Shown one piece after another: positions 26,536-35,640 of a stretch of 64,000 nt of DNA. The first letter of the stretch is position 1; each line of letters opens with the position of its first letter. The notes under the pieces are model-generated. The model had not been told where the DNA came from. It made no database searches and saw only the letters and a program-made list of their open reading frames with translations. A program made the position numbers and the translations under genes. This DNA comes from Bacteroidota bacterium (GTDB lineage: Bacteria > Bacteroidota > Bacteroidia > Flavobacteriales > Flavobacteriaceae). Location of the stretch: assembly GCA_027592025.1 (NCBI GenBank), contig JAQCIQ010000006.1:44491-108490 (forward strand), given 5' to 3'.

Positions 26536-27006
26536 ATGAAAATTATCAACGAAAATTTCGTCTTAGACCGTATCGACCGCACCATTTTGCGTGCCCTCAT
26601 GAAAGATGCCCGAACACCAGTGCTAGAAATTGGCCGTCAGGTTGGCGTCTCAGGTGCTGCGATTCATCAGCGACTTAAAAAACTAGAACAACATCAGTTG
26701 CTCACTGGTTCTCGTTACTTAGTGAACACAGACATGTTAGGCTACAGAACCACTGCATTTGTGGGACTCGTTCTTGAAAAAGCCGCCAACAACTGCGACA
26801 TCATCAAAGAAATTTCTAAAATTCCTGAAGTTTTAGAATGTCATTATACAACAGGAAACTGGGGTATTTTGGTAAAGGTGATGTGCCATGACAACGACGA
26901 ACTGATGAAAGTGCTTTACGAGAGAATTCAGACCATAAGCGGTGTATCTCGTACAGAGACTTTCATCTCACTAGATCAACAAATCGAGCGTCAGGTAGCC
27001 GTTTAA
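26536..27006 (+). CDS. Lrp/AsnC-family transcriptional regulator
   Basis: A 156-residue regulator: N-terminal helix-turn-helix (LDRIDRTILRALMKDARTPV, VGVSGAAIHQRLKKLE) in residues 8-60 and a C-terminal RAM ligand/oligomerisation domain (GYRTTAFVGLVLE, VLECHYTTGNWGILVKV). It probably senses an amino acid; the adjacent saccharopine dehydrogenase-like gene makes lysine metabolism a reasonable guess. The stop overlaps the zinc-peptidase stop by 4 bases, tail to tail. Confidence 0.92.
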   Translation: MKIINENFVLDRIDRTILRALMKDARTPVLEIGRQVGVSGAAIHQRLKKLEQHQLLTGSRYLVNTDMLGYRTTAFVGLVLEKAANNCDIIKEISKIPEVLECHYTTGNWGILVKVMCHDNDELMKVLYERIQTISGVSRTETFISLDQQIERQVAV

Positions 27007-27698
27007 TCTCGACTGCCAAGGATGCGAAATCCCCAATAGAGTAACATTGCTAGTGCGCCAATTGCTGCGACGAGGTAGGTTCTTGCAGCCCACTTTAATG
27101 CGTCTTTGGCGCCGGCATACTCTTCCCGAGTTACCATATTTTTATTTTCTAGCCATGCCAAAGCGCGATTACTAGCGTCGTATTCTACGGGTAAAGTGAT
27201 GAAACTAAATGTTGTGGCGACAGCCATAAGCAACAATCCAATTACAGCCAAATAAAACCCAAGTCCTGCAGCAGAGGCGGCACCTAGAATCAAGCCACCT
27301 ATGATCAGCCACTGAGACATTTGAGAAGCCACATTGACCATAGGCACCAAATTGGATCTCAATTGCAGCCAACTGTATGCCTTAGCATGTTGAACAGCAT
27401 GACCGCATTCGTGGGCGGCAACTGCAGCAGCGGCAGCATTTCTTTCGCTGAATACTACCTCACTTAAATTGACTGTTTTATCTTTTGGATTGTAGTGATC
27501 GGTCAATTGACCAGCGGTACAAATAACTTTTACATCGTAGATGCCGTGATCTGAAAGCATTTTTTCAGCAATTTCAGCCCCAGACATGCCATTCCGCAAC
27601 TGAACTTCTGAATATTTTTTGAATTTTGACTTTAGGGTATTACTCACTAAATAGCTGACTAAGGCAATGCCACCAATAAGAAGATAATAATATAACAT
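27003..27698 (-). CDS. Zinc metallopeptidase, YugP family
   Basis: A 231-residue membrane-bound protease: a first helix at residues 3-18, the zinc site AAHECGHAVQHA (HExxH form HECGH) near 95, then hydrophobic helices near 125-165 and 205-225. Matches the neutral zinc metallopeptidase family of Bacillus YugP. Substrate unknown. Confidence 0.9.
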   Translation of the reverse strand: MLYYYLLIGGIALVSYLVSNTLKSKFKKYSEVQLRNGMSGAEIAEKMLSDHGIYDVKVICTAGQLTDHYNPKDKTVNLSEVVFSERNAAAAAVAAHECGHAVQHAKAYSWLQLRSNLVPMVNVASQMSQWLIIGGLILGAASAAGLGFYLAVIGLLLMAVATTFSFITLPVEYDASNRALAWLENKNMVTREEYAGAKDALKWAARTYLVAAIGALAMLLYWGFRILGSRD

Positions 27699-27746
27699 AA
27701 CAAAAGAGATTAATATTCAATCACAAAATTAAACGGATAAATGGAA

Positions 27747-30566
27747 TTATTGAACTATGTTGATAATTTTACCTGGCACTATTATCACCTTTTTTGGTAC
27801 ACTTCCAGCCAACTGAGCAACGGTCTTGTCGTACTTAAGAACCGCCTGTTCAATAGCAGTTGCATCTAAATCCAGAGGCAGTTCAAGAGTAAATCTCATT
27901 TTTCCGTTGAATGAAACTGGATAAACCTTGGTTTGTTCTACCAATAGACCCTCGTCAAACTTGGGGAACAATTGGGCAGTAACCGAACTGTTGTGACCCA
28001 ACCGGTGCCACAATTCCTCGGAGATATGAGGCGCATAGGGAGATATCAAAATCAAAAGTGGCTCTAGTACTTCCTTGCTATTGCAAGACTGGGCAGAAAA
28101 CTCGTTGACAGCAATCATGAAAGTGGAGACTGAAGTATTAAACGAAAATCCTTCTATGTCTTCTTTGACTTTTTTAATCGATTTATGAAGTGTTTTTAGA
28201 CTCGCAGCAGAAGCTTTGGCATCTGTGACTTTGAGGTTATTTTCATCGTCAATATAAAGACGCCACAATTTGTTTAAGAAATTATAAACCCCGCTAATTC
28301 CGGCGGTGTTCCATGGCTTAGCCTGTTCCAAGGGTCCTAAAAACATCTCGTACATTCTGAGACTATCGGCTCCATATTGGTCGCATATCTCATCTGGGTT
28401 AACCACATTGTATTTGGACTTGGACATCTTTTCAACTTCCCTTTCGACGACAAATTGACCCTGAGCGTTGGTAACAAAAGTCGCGTCAGAAAAATCCTTT
28501 CGCCAGTTTTTAAACTGTTCTATATTCAGTTGATTGCTCGCGTCGACCATGTTCACATCGACATGGATGAGTTGAGTTTTTTCGCCTTTTACTTGATCTT
28601 TTGACAAGAAAGTCGCTGTCCCTTCGACACGATGGACAAAAGCGCTTGTGCCCAGAATCATTCCCTGATTGATCAGTTTTTTAAATGGTTCGTCGACGGG
28701 AACAATGCCGAGATCATATAAAAATTTGGTCCAAAATCTTGAATAGAGCAAATGTCCCGTGGCGTGTTCACTTCCACCGATGTACAAATCCACCTGTTTC
28801 CAATAGGCCATAGCTGCTGGACTGGCAAATTCTTTATCATTTTGCACATCCATATATCTGAAAAAATACCAAGCACTACCCGCCCATCCTGGCATAGTGT
28901 TTAGTTCTAAAGGAAATACAGTAATATGGTCAATGTGCGAATTATCTACCACACTTTTTTTCGCAGTATCCCAGGCCCATTGGGTTGCTCTTCCAAGCGG
29001 AGGAGCACCATCCTCGGTGGGTAAATATTGATCGACCTGAGGTAATTTTATGGGTAAATATTTTGGATCGATCGGCTCTGGACGACCGTTGACATAGTAA
29101 ATCGGGAAAGGCTCTCCCCAATAACGCTGCCGAGAAAATACCGCATCGCGAAGTCTAAAATTGGTTTGACCTTGACCAACCTCAGCAGATTCCAGGTGCT
29201 CAATAACGACTTTCATGGCCGAAGCATAGTCCAAGTCGTTCAAAAAATCTGAATTTTGAATTTGAAATCCAGCTTTTTCCACGAAAGCTTCTTGTTCAAC
29301 ATCAATGCCTTTAAAAATATTCGGAATTGGCAATTCGAAAAATTTAGCGAAATCGTGATCCCTTTGATCACCGCAAGGTACCGCCATCACTGCGCCTGTA
29401 CCATAGCCCGCCAAGACATAATCTCCTATCCAAATGGGAAGTGGTTTTTTGGTAAAAGGATGCAACACATAGGATCCTGTAAAAACTCCGCTAATGCTTT
29501 TCACATCGGCCATGCGGTCGCGCTCGCTTCTTCGTGCGGTAGTTTGGATATAATCTAAAACCGCATTTCTTTGTTCTGCCGTTGTCAATTCTAAAACTAG
29601 GGCGTGTTCGGGCGCAAGAGTAACAAAACTGACTCCAAAAATAGTGTCAGGTCTGGTGGTAAATACGGATACTTTATGAACCGAATCCTTGACTTCGAAA
29701 TGAACTAGTGCCCCAACAGACTTGCCAATCCAATTACGTTGAGATTCCTTGAGAGCAAAGGTCCAATCGATATCATCCAATCCCGCCAACAATCTTGGTG
29801 CGTAAGCCGAGATTCTCATGATCCATTGAGTCATTTTCTTTCTAACGACTGGGTGTCCTCCCCTTTCGGACAAACCGTTGACAATTTCGTCATTGGCCAA
29901 AACAGTTCCTAAATATGGACACCAGTTTACTTCTGTTTCGGCCAGGTAGGTCAATCTGTATTTCAAAAGGATGTCGGCCTGTTGATCTTTGTCCATTGCT
30001 TGCCACTCTTGAGCTGAAAAAACAGGAGTATTTTCATCACAAGAGGCCAAAAGGTTAGAATTACCCTCTTTAAGAAAAATCTCTAGGAGTTCGGAAACAG
30101 GTCGAGCTTTATCCGAGGTTTTATCGTACCAAGCGTCATACAATTTTAAAAATATCCATTGAGTCCATCTGAAATAATCGGGATCACTTGTCCTCACTTC
30201 ACAGGACCAATCAAAAGAAAACCCTAGGCGATCTAGCTGTTCTCTGTACCTCTGAATGTTTTGCTCTGTCGTGGTGGCCGGATGTTGTCCTGTTTCGATG
30301 GCGTACTGCTCCGCTGGCAATCCAAAGCTGTCATAGCCCTGAGGATGCAACACATTGTAACCGCAAAGTCTCTTATAGCGGGCGTAAATGTCGGAAGCGA
30401 TATAGCCTAGCGGATGACCCACATGAAGTCCTGCTCCACTAGGATAGGGGAACATATCCAAAACATAATACTTTGGTTTATCAGAAGGCCCTTCGGCTTT
30501 GTAAGTTTGAGCCTGGGCCCAATATCCTTGCCATTTGGCCTCGATGGCCTTAAAATCATATCGCAT
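27747..30566 (-). CDS. leuS: Leucyl-tRNA synthetase
   Basis: Class I synthetase of 939 residues. The HIGH region is MFPYPSGAGLHVGHPLGY, the KMSKS site is VEKMSKSKYNVVNPDE, and the CP1 editing domain is in between (FTTRPDTIFGVSFVTLAPEH, GYGTGAVMAVPCGDQRD). The anticodon-binding domain and a C-terminal domain follow. It is longer than E. coli LeuS (860), as in other Bacteroidota. Start is the ATG at 30566 (MRYDFKAIEAKWQGYW); a longer frame from 30611 adds non-conserved residues. Confidence 0.96.
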   Translation of the reverse strand: MRYDFKAIEAKWQGYWAQAQTYKAEGPSDKPKYYVLDMFPYPSGAGLHVGHPLGYIASDIYARYKRLCGYNVLHPQGYDSFGLPAEQYAIETGQHPATTTEQNIQRYREQLDRLGFSFDWSCEVRTSDPDYFRWTQWIFLKLYDAWYDKTSDKARPVSELLEIFLKEGNSNLLASCDENTPVFSAQEWQAMDKDQQADILLKYRLTYLAETEVNWCPYLGTVLANDEIVNGLSERGGHPVVRKKMTQWIMRISAYAPRLLAGLDDIDWTFALKESQRNWIGKSVGALVHFEVKDSVHKVSVFTTRPDTIFGVSFVTLAPEHALVLELTTAEQRNAVLDYIQTTARRSERDRMADVKSISGVFTGSYVLHPFTKKPLPIWIGDYVLAGYGTGAVMAVPCGDQRDHDFAKFFELPIPNIFKGIDVEQEAFVEKAGFQIQNSDFLNDLDYASAMKVVIEHLESAEVGQGQTNFRLRDAVFSRQRYWGEPFPIYYVNGRPEPIDPKYLPIKLPQVDQYLPTEDGAPPLGRATQWAWDTAKKSVVDNSHIDHITVFPLELNTMPGWAGSAWYFFRYMDVQNDKEFASPAAMAYWKQVDLYIGGSEHATGHLLYSRFWTKFLYDLGIVPVDEPFKKLINQGMILGTSAFVHRVEGTATFLSKDQVKGEKTQLIHVDVNMVDASNQLNIEQFKNWRKDFSDATFVTNAQGQFVVEREVEKMSKSKYNVVNPDEICDQYGADSLRMYEMFLGPLEQAKPWNTAGISGVYNFLNKLWRLYIDDENNLKVTDAKASAASLKTLHKSIKKVKEDIEGFSFNTSVSTFMIAVNEFSAQSCNSKEVLEPLLILISPYAPHISEELWHRLGHNSSVTAQLFPKFDEGLLVEQTKVYPVSFNGKMRFTLELPLDLDATAIEQAVLKYDKTVAQLAGSVPKKVIIVPGKIINIVQ

Positions 30567-30629
30567 AAAACTCGAGTTAACGCCCCACAAAAGTAAGATA
30601 TATTGGCACACTTGAAAAGTACTAGTGCA

Positions 30630-30658
30630 TTGACTGAACTTTTATATCTTTATATTTT
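30630..30658 (+). promoter_or_regulatory. Probable promoter of the ftsX operon
   Basis: TTG, 18 bases, TATATTTT: close to the TTTG-N19-TAnnTTTG consensus, ending 9 bases before the ftsX ATG, which would make the mRNA nearly leaderless. Confidence 0.4.
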
Positions 30659-30667
30659 TATTTTACT

Positions 30668-31543
30668 ATGCAAACCCCCTTCGAGAGATTTCAAAATAGA
30701 CGCTTAATCAGCTCGTATTTTTCAGTTGTTGTAAGCATATCTCTAGTGCTTTTTTTGTTGGGAGCTTTAGGCCTGCTCGTCCTTAACACCAAAGCCATTT
30801 CTGACCGATTCAAGGAACAAGTCGTGCTCAGCGTTTATTTCAACGACACCGCAAAAGACGCTGATATTGCTCAATTGGAGAAAGCCTTTAAACTGAGCCC
30901 AGAAGTTAAATCGGTCAAATTCATCTCCAAAGAGGATGCGGCAAGTATGATGCAGCAAGAGTACGGAGCAGATTTTCTCGATGATGTTGGCTACAATCCT
31001 TTAGAGGATGTCGTGGACATCAACCTCAAAGCGGATTTTGTAACGGAACAATTTTTGGACAGTTTGTCTCAATTACAACTTCAAAAACCTTTTATTTCTG
31101 AAGTTCGTTATGATCAAGACTTAGTCCACTTGATGACCAGTAATGTCAAACGCATCAGCTTCTGGATTTTGGTCGTTTGTGCAGTGTTTTCCGTAATCGC
31201 TGTTTTGTTAATCAACAGCTCCATTCGTTTGGCTATATACTCCAAACGATTCATCATTAAAACGATGCAAATGGTTGGAGCAACAAAAAGCTTTATTAGA
31301 AAACCCTTTATTTTTCAAAGTCTAAAATTGGGCCTTTTGGGTTCTACTTTGGCTGTCGTTGGATTAGCCACGGCCTTGTATAATTTGGAAAAATATTTGC
31401 CAGAATTGAATTTATTCGAAGAACCCATTCATTTGCTTCTTGTCGGGGTAGGTATCGTTTTGTTTGGTGTAGGCATTAGTTGGGTGAGTACATTTTTTGC
31501 AACGCAAAGGTTTTTGAAGTTGCGCAGTGATCAATTGTATTAA
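30668..31543 (+). CDS. ftsX: Cell division protein FtsX (permease-like)
   Basis: Membrane partner of FtsE that activates peptidoglycan hydrolases at the septum. The 291 residues have one N-terminal helix (about 17-38), an extracytoplasmic domain (VVLSVYFNDTAKDADIAQLEKAF onward), and three C-terminal helices. ftsE is not adjacent. It heads a tight plus-strand operon with DUF3098, uppP, truB and tag, a known arrangement in flavobacteria. Confidence 0.92.
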   Translation: MQTPFERFQNRRLISSYFSVVVSISLVLFLLGALGLLVLNTKAISDRFKEQVVLSVYFNDTAKDADIAQLEKAFKLSPEVKSVKFISKEDAASMMQQEYGADFLDDVGYNPLEDVVDINLKADFVTEQFLDSLSQLQLQKPFISEVRYDQDLVHLMTSNVKRISFWILVVCAVFSVIAVLLINSSIRLAIYSKRFIIKTMQMVGATKSFIRKPFIFQSLKLGLLGSTLAVVGLATALYNLEKYLPELNLFEEPIHLLLVGVGIVLFGVGISWVSTFFATQRFLKLRSDQLY

Positions 31544-31568
31544 ACCAATAGTAACAAATAATATAGTG

Positions 31569-31811
31569 ATGTCAAAGAACAACAAATCTGAATTTATCTT
31601 TGGGAAGCACAACTTTAAGTGGATGCTCATAGGGCTTGGCTTTATTGCATTGGGATTTATTCTAATGTCAGGAGGAGGCAGTGACGACCCTAATGTTTTC
31701 AATCCTGAGATTTTCAATTGGCGTAGGATTCGATTAGCCCCTACTTTGGTGATCATTGGGTTTGGAATTCAATTTTACGCCATCTTATCTCACAAGAATA
31801 AAAATTCCTGA
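31569..31811 (+). CDS. DUF3098 small membrane protein
   Basis: An 80-residue protein with two hydrophobic helices (about 18-36 and 55-75) separated by SGGGSDDPNVFNPEIFNWRRI, which is typical of the DUF3098 family found between ftsX and uppP. Start is the ATG at 31569. Its function is unknown; the context suggests a role in envelope synthesis or division. Confidence 0.88.
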   Translation: MSKNNKSEFIFGKHNFKWMLIGLGFIALGFILMSGGGSDDPNVFNPEIFNWRRIRLAPTLVIIGFGIQFYAILSHKNKNS

Positions 31812-31813
31812 TT

Positions 31814-32608
31814 TTGGAAATTATTGATGCCCTTATCTTAGGAGCAGTTCAAGGACTGACCGAATTTCTCCCTGTTTCATCCAGTGGTCATTTGGAATTG
31901 GGAAAAGCCATTTTGGGTGATAACGCCTTACCCTCCGACAGCCTGCTTTTTACAGTGGTACTTCATGCCGCCACGGCATTAAGCACCGTGGTTGTTTTTA
32001 GAAAAGATATTTGGAGTATTGTTCAGAGTCTTTTTCGATTCAAATCTTCTTCTGAGACAAATTTGGCCTTAAACCTTGCACTTTCAACCTTGCCAGCAGC
32101 TTTTGTCGGACTTTTTTTTGAAGCAGAAATATCTGCGCTTTTTGACGGTAAAATACTCTTTGTTGGGGCCATGCTGATCATCACTGGACTTCTGCTGTTT
32201 TTTGCCGATCGCGCCAAAAAAACAGAAAAACCTGTTAATGCTAAAAATGCTATTCTCATTGGTTGCGCCCAGGCAATTGCAATTTTACCGGGCATTTCGA
32301 GATCCGGAGCAACCATTGCTTCGGGAGTACTTCTCGGAGTTGACAAGAGCAAGGTAGCCCGATTTTCGTTTTTGATGGTATTACCATTGATTTTTGGCAA
32401 AATCCTCAAAGACCTATACGATGGAGCCCTGACTCAAAGTTCGATTGATCCATGGACTCTTTTCGCAGGTTTTGTTGCTGCCTTTTTGGTTGGCATCTTG
32501 GCTTGTAGTTGGATGATTCAATTGGTCAAAAAAAGTCAGTTGTCCTTTTTCGCTTACTACTGTGGAGCGATTGGCCTGTCGGCAATATTATTTTCTTTAT
32601 TTTTTTAA
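31814..32608 (+). CDS. uppP: Undecaprenyl-diphosphatase (BacA/UppP)
   Basis: Recycles undecaprenyl pyrophosphate for peptidoglycan and other glycans. The 264-residue polytopic protein has both signature loops: GLTEFLPVSSSGHLELG at residues 14-30 and AILPGISRSGATIASG near 155. Start is a TTG at 31814: the following residues (EIIDALILGAVQ) match the family N-terminus and no ATG is available; it lies 2 bases after the DUF3098 stop. Confidence 0.95.
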   Translation: MEIIDALILGAVQGLTEFLPVSSSGHLELGKAILGDNALPSDSLLFTVVLHAATALSTVVVFRKDIWSIVQSLFRFKSSSETNLALNLALSTLPAAFVGLFFEAEISALFDGKILFVGAMLIITGLLLFFADRAKKTEKPVNAKNAILIGCAQAIAILPGISRSGATIASGVLLGVDKSKVARFSFLMVLPLIFGKILKDLYDGALTQSSIDPWTLFAGFVAAFLVGILACSWMIQLVKKSQLSFFAYYCGAIGLSAILFSLFF

Positions 32609-32610
32609 AA

Positions 32611-33318
32611 ATGACCAAAGATCAAATCCTTGAAGGCATGGTGATTTGTATCGACAAGCCACTGCATTGGACATCTTTTCAGGTGGTTAATAAAGTTAGA
32701 TTTGAATTGAGAAATGCTTTTAATCTTAAAAAATTAAAAGTTGGTCATGCCGGAACATTGGACCCATTGGCAAGTGGTTTACTCATATTGTGTACTGGTA
32801 AAAAAACCAAAAGTATTTCTGACATTCAAGGCCAGGAAAAGACCTATACTGGAACCATCAGTTTGGGCGCAACCACGCCTTCTTACGACCTTGAAACGGA
32901 GATTGATGCCATCTACGATACCAGTCAAATTTCCGATGAATCGATATACGCAACGACTGGCCAATTTATCGGTGAGATTCAACAAAGACCTCCCCTATTT
33001 TCGGCCATAAAAAAAGAGGGCAAGCGACTTTACGAGCATGCAAGAGCAGGTGAATCAGTAGAAATTAGCAACAGATCGGTGCGTATTGAGAAATTTGAAA
33101 TAACAAAAATTGATATGCCGAACATTGAGTTCGAAGTCATTTGCAGCAAAGGCACCTACATCAGATCATTGGCTTATGACTTTGGGCGAGCACTGGACAA
33201 TGGCGCACACCTCAGCACGCTCTGTAGAACTCAGATTGGCGACTTTACCATAGAAAAGGCCTGGCAACTCGATGGTTTAATTCAGGAAATTCAATCTCCA
33301 AAAAAAATAACGACATGA
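32611..33318 (+). CDS. truB: tRNA pseudouridine-55 synthase
   Basis: Makes pseudouridine 55 in tRNA T-loops. The 235 residues contain the catalytic Asp in GHAGTLDPLASGLL and the C-terminal KGTYIRSLAYDFG. The ATG at 32611 is preferred because MTKDQILEGMVICIDKPLHWTS fits TruB; a longer frame from 32509 would overlap the end of uppP by 100 bases. It overlaps tag by 4 bases. Confidence 0.96.
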   Translation: MTKDQILEGMVICIDKPLHWTSFQVVNKVRFELRNAFNLKKLKVGHAGTLDPLASGLLILCTGKKTKSISDIQGQEKTYTGTISLGATTPSYDLETEIDAIYDTSQISDESIYATTGQFIGEIQQRPPLFSAIKKEGKRLYEHARAGESVEISNRSVRIEKFEITKIDMPNIEFEVICSKGTYIRSLAYDFGRALDNGAHLSTLCRTQIGDFTIEKAWQLDGLIQEIQSPKKITT

Positions 33319-33875
33319 CGAGATGCGACTGGTGTAAAGGTGATCCGATTTATGAGACCTACCACGATGAAGAATGGGGCGTCCCCGTTAAGGACGACCA
33401 ACGACTCTTCGAATTTTTGACCCTTGAAACGTTTCAGGCTGGACTCAGTTGGATTACAGTTTTAAAAAAACGAGAGCATTTTAGAATGGCCTTTGATCAA
33501 TTCAATTTTGAAAAAGTGGCCAAATACGGCCCAAGCAAAATTTTAGAATTGGAAAATAACGTAGGAATTATTAGAAATAAATTAAAAATTAAAGCCGCTG
33601 TTGGGAATGCTCAAGCCTTTATTAAGATTAGGGAAGAGCTTGGAAGTTTCAGCGACTATATTTGGGCCTTTGTGAATCACCAACCCATTCAGAATAAATT
33701 CTCCAAACTTTCAGATTTACGAGCCAATACGCCTCTTAGTGATGCCATTAGTTCTGATTTAAAAACCCGCGGATTTAAATTCGTTGGGTCAACTGTAATC
33801 TACGCTCACATGCAAGCCACAGGCATGGTTAACGACCATTTACAAACTTGTTTCAGGTTTCGGGAGCTCTCCTAA
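33315..33875 (+). CDS. tag: DNA-3-methyladenine glycosylase I
   Basis: Removes 3-methyladenine from alkylated DNA. The 186 residues begin TRCDWC, supplying zinc-site Cys, then YHDEEWGVPVKDD and LETFQAGLSWITVLKKRE with the base-pocket residues; the C-terminus VNDHLQTCFR carries the other zinc ligands. Overlaps truB by 4 bases (ATGA). Last gene of the ftsX operon. Confidence 0.96.
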   Translation: MTRCDWCKGDPIYETYHDEEWGVPVKDDQRLFEFLTLETFQAGLSWITVLKKREHFRMAFDQFNFEKVAKYGPSKILELENNVGIIRNKLKIKAAVGNAQAFIKIREELGSFSDYIWAFVNHQPIQNKFSKLSDLRANTPLSDAISSDLKTRGFKFVGSTVIYAHMQATGMVNDHLQTCFRFRELS

Positions 33876-33885
33876 TCCTTTTGGA

Positions 33886-35256
33886 TTAAATTAAAAGTAG
33901 GCCTAAACCAAAAATAACCACCCCCACGAGCATCATTACAAGGGTGTAAGGCAATAAATCTTTCGCTTTGATCTGCGTAATTCCCAACAATGGCAGTGCC
34001 CAAAAAGGTTGCAACATGTTCGTGATCTGGTCTCCGTAGGCCAAGGCTAAAACCATTTTGGGCAAAGGTACTCCTAGTTGCTGCGCAGATTCAATTATAA
34101 TGGGCCCCTGAATGGCCCATTGTCCCCCACCACTTGGAACAAAAATGTTCACCAAACCAGCGCTGAAAAAAGTAAAAATCGGAAGGGTAACCGCAGTAGA
34201 AATGCCTACGAAAAAATTGGACAGTAAAACAACCAAACCCGCCCCCTTCATGATTCCCATAATACCGAAATACAGTGGAAATTGAATTAGAATGCCCGAA
34301 GCTCCGCTTATCGCTTTGCCAACAGCCTGTCCAAAAGCTGCAAAATTGCGATGTAGAATTAAGGCTAGCCCAAACATGAAAAAATTGAGCATATTGGGAG
34401 TGATTTGTAAACTTGAAAACGAATTGGAATATTGGATAAAAAACACCATCAGCACCAAGAAACCAAATGACATGGATAAGATTCGGGAATGATCGAGTCG
34501 CTCGCCACTGCCATGAAAGGACTCCTCGTAATTTTCATTAGAACCCTTGAAAGATACCGTTGTTGATGGCGCAAACTTGGCCAAGCGATTTAAGGTCAAG
34601 GGAATAAATACGAGTGCAGCAAGAAAAATTAAGAGATTTCCCGAACTGAAAATAGTTTGATCAAAATTGATGCTTTGGGGCAGAAGTGCAATACTTTCAG
34701 GTGACCCAACACCATTCATCAAACTTGTAAGATGTCCCGTCTCCGCCACTTTGATAGGCGCGGAACCGCTGATGCCTCCATGCCAAATCATTAATCCAGA
34801 ATAGCCAGCCGCACCGATCAAAGGATAATTAAACGATCTCCCAGCGCGCTGCATGTGTTCTCCAATCTGACGAGCAAGTATAGCACCATAAATCAACCCA
34901 AGACCCCAGTTGAAAAAAGCAACAAGCATGGTTGTTACACTGACCAAAACCACAGCGTTCTGAGTGGTTGTGGCGTATTGGGTCAACTTACCAATGAGAT
35001 TTTGCATGGGCGAACTCAAGACCAATACATGACCCAACACTAAAATGAGCATCATTTGGTAAGCGAACACCAACAGATCATTGTTCCAAATACCCTGTTC
35101 CCAGTAAGAAAAAACAGAAACTAGGCCAGACCATCCTTTGTTATCTCCAACAAGAAATGCCAAGAGCATGGTCACTAAAGTGAGCATGATAGCAATAGTA
35201 AATGGTGAAGGAAAATACCGTTGATAAAAGGCGGTTATTGACCTGGTAATAGTCAT
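33886..35256 (-). CDS. Short-chain fatty acid transporter (AtoE family)
   Basis: A 456-residue polytopic membrane protein of about ten to twelve helices. Family features: an N-terminal YQRYFPSPFTIAIMLT, IWHGGISGSAPIKVAE and VNIFVPSGGGQWAIQGPI, matching AtoE-type short-chain fatty acid permeases. Start at the ATG 35256 (MTITRSITAFYQRYF); a longer frame from 35292 overlaps the DUF3127 gene. It lies 4 bases after that gene, so co-transcribed with it and the flavin reductase. Confidence 0.85.
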   Translation of the reverse strand: MTITRSITAFYQRYFPSPFTIAIMLTLVTMLLAFLVGDNKGWSGLVSVFSYWEQGIWNNDLLVFAYQMMLILVLGHVLVLSSPMQNLIGKLTQYATTTQNAVVLVSVTTMLVAFFNWGLGLIYGAILARQIGEHMQRAGRSFNYPLIGAAGYSGLMIWHGGISGSAPIKVAETGHLTSLMNGVGSPESIALLPQSINFDQTIFSSGNLLIFLAALVFIPLTLNRLAKFAPSTTVSFKGSNENYEESFHGSGERLDHSRILSMSFGFLVLMVFFIQYSNSFSSLQITPNMLNFFMFGLALILHRNFAAFGQAVGKAISGASGILIQFPLYFGIMGIMKGAGLVVLLSNFFVGISTAVTLPIFTFFSAGLVNIFVPSGGGQWAIQGPIIIESAQQLGVPLPKMVLALAYGDQITNMLQPFWALPLLGITQIKAKDLLPYTLVMMLVGVVIFGLGLLLI

Positions 35257-35260
35257 AATT

Positions 35261-35632
35261 TTAGAATGGCAAGTCGTCTTGCTCCTCGTCATTCATTTCC
35301 TCTAGTGGCTGAAAAGCAGCGGCTGGTGGAACTGGTGAGCCTGCCTGCGCTGAGGCATCAACAGCATCGATACGCCATCCTTGAATGGAGTTAAAATACT
35401 TGGTTTCTCCTTGAGGACTAACCCACTCGCGGCCTCTGAGGTTAATGCTTACTTTTACACTTTGCCCTTCGCGAAAGTTGTTCAACAATTCTGTTTTGTC
35501 CTGAACAAACTCAATGGCGAGATGTTGGGGATATTGTTCTTCGGTAGTGACTACCACTTCACGTTTTCTAAATCCACCGCTACCCAGGGTTTGAGTTTCA
35601 CTAATGCGTTTAATTTTTCCTTGAACTTCCAT
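35261..35632 (-). CDS. DUF3127 protein with SSB-like C-terminal tip
   Basis: A 123-residue protein: a predicted OB-fold-like domain (about 1-90; KGKIKRISETQTL-like start, VSINLRGREWVSPQGETKYF) and a disordered Pro/Ala then acidic tail ending EEQDDLPF. The last residues resemble the single-stranded DNA-binding protein tip; the ssb in this window (50686-51099) also ends in DLPF. Function is unproven; the tip suggests that it contacts SSB-binding proteins. Encoded between a flavin reductase and a transporter. Confidence 0.85.
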   Translation of the reverse strand: MEVQGKIKRISETQTLGSGGFRKREVVVTTEEQYPQHLAIEFVQDKTELLNNFREGQSVKVSINLRGREWVSPQGETKYFNSIQGWRIDAVDASAQAGSPVPPAAAFQPLEEMNDEEQDDLPF

Positions 35633-35640
35633 ATGTTATA

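Noticed and set aside
33872..33886. AATCC-TTTT-GGATT hairpin after tag.
   Set aside because: Only five pairs, mostly A-T, with no clear T run.
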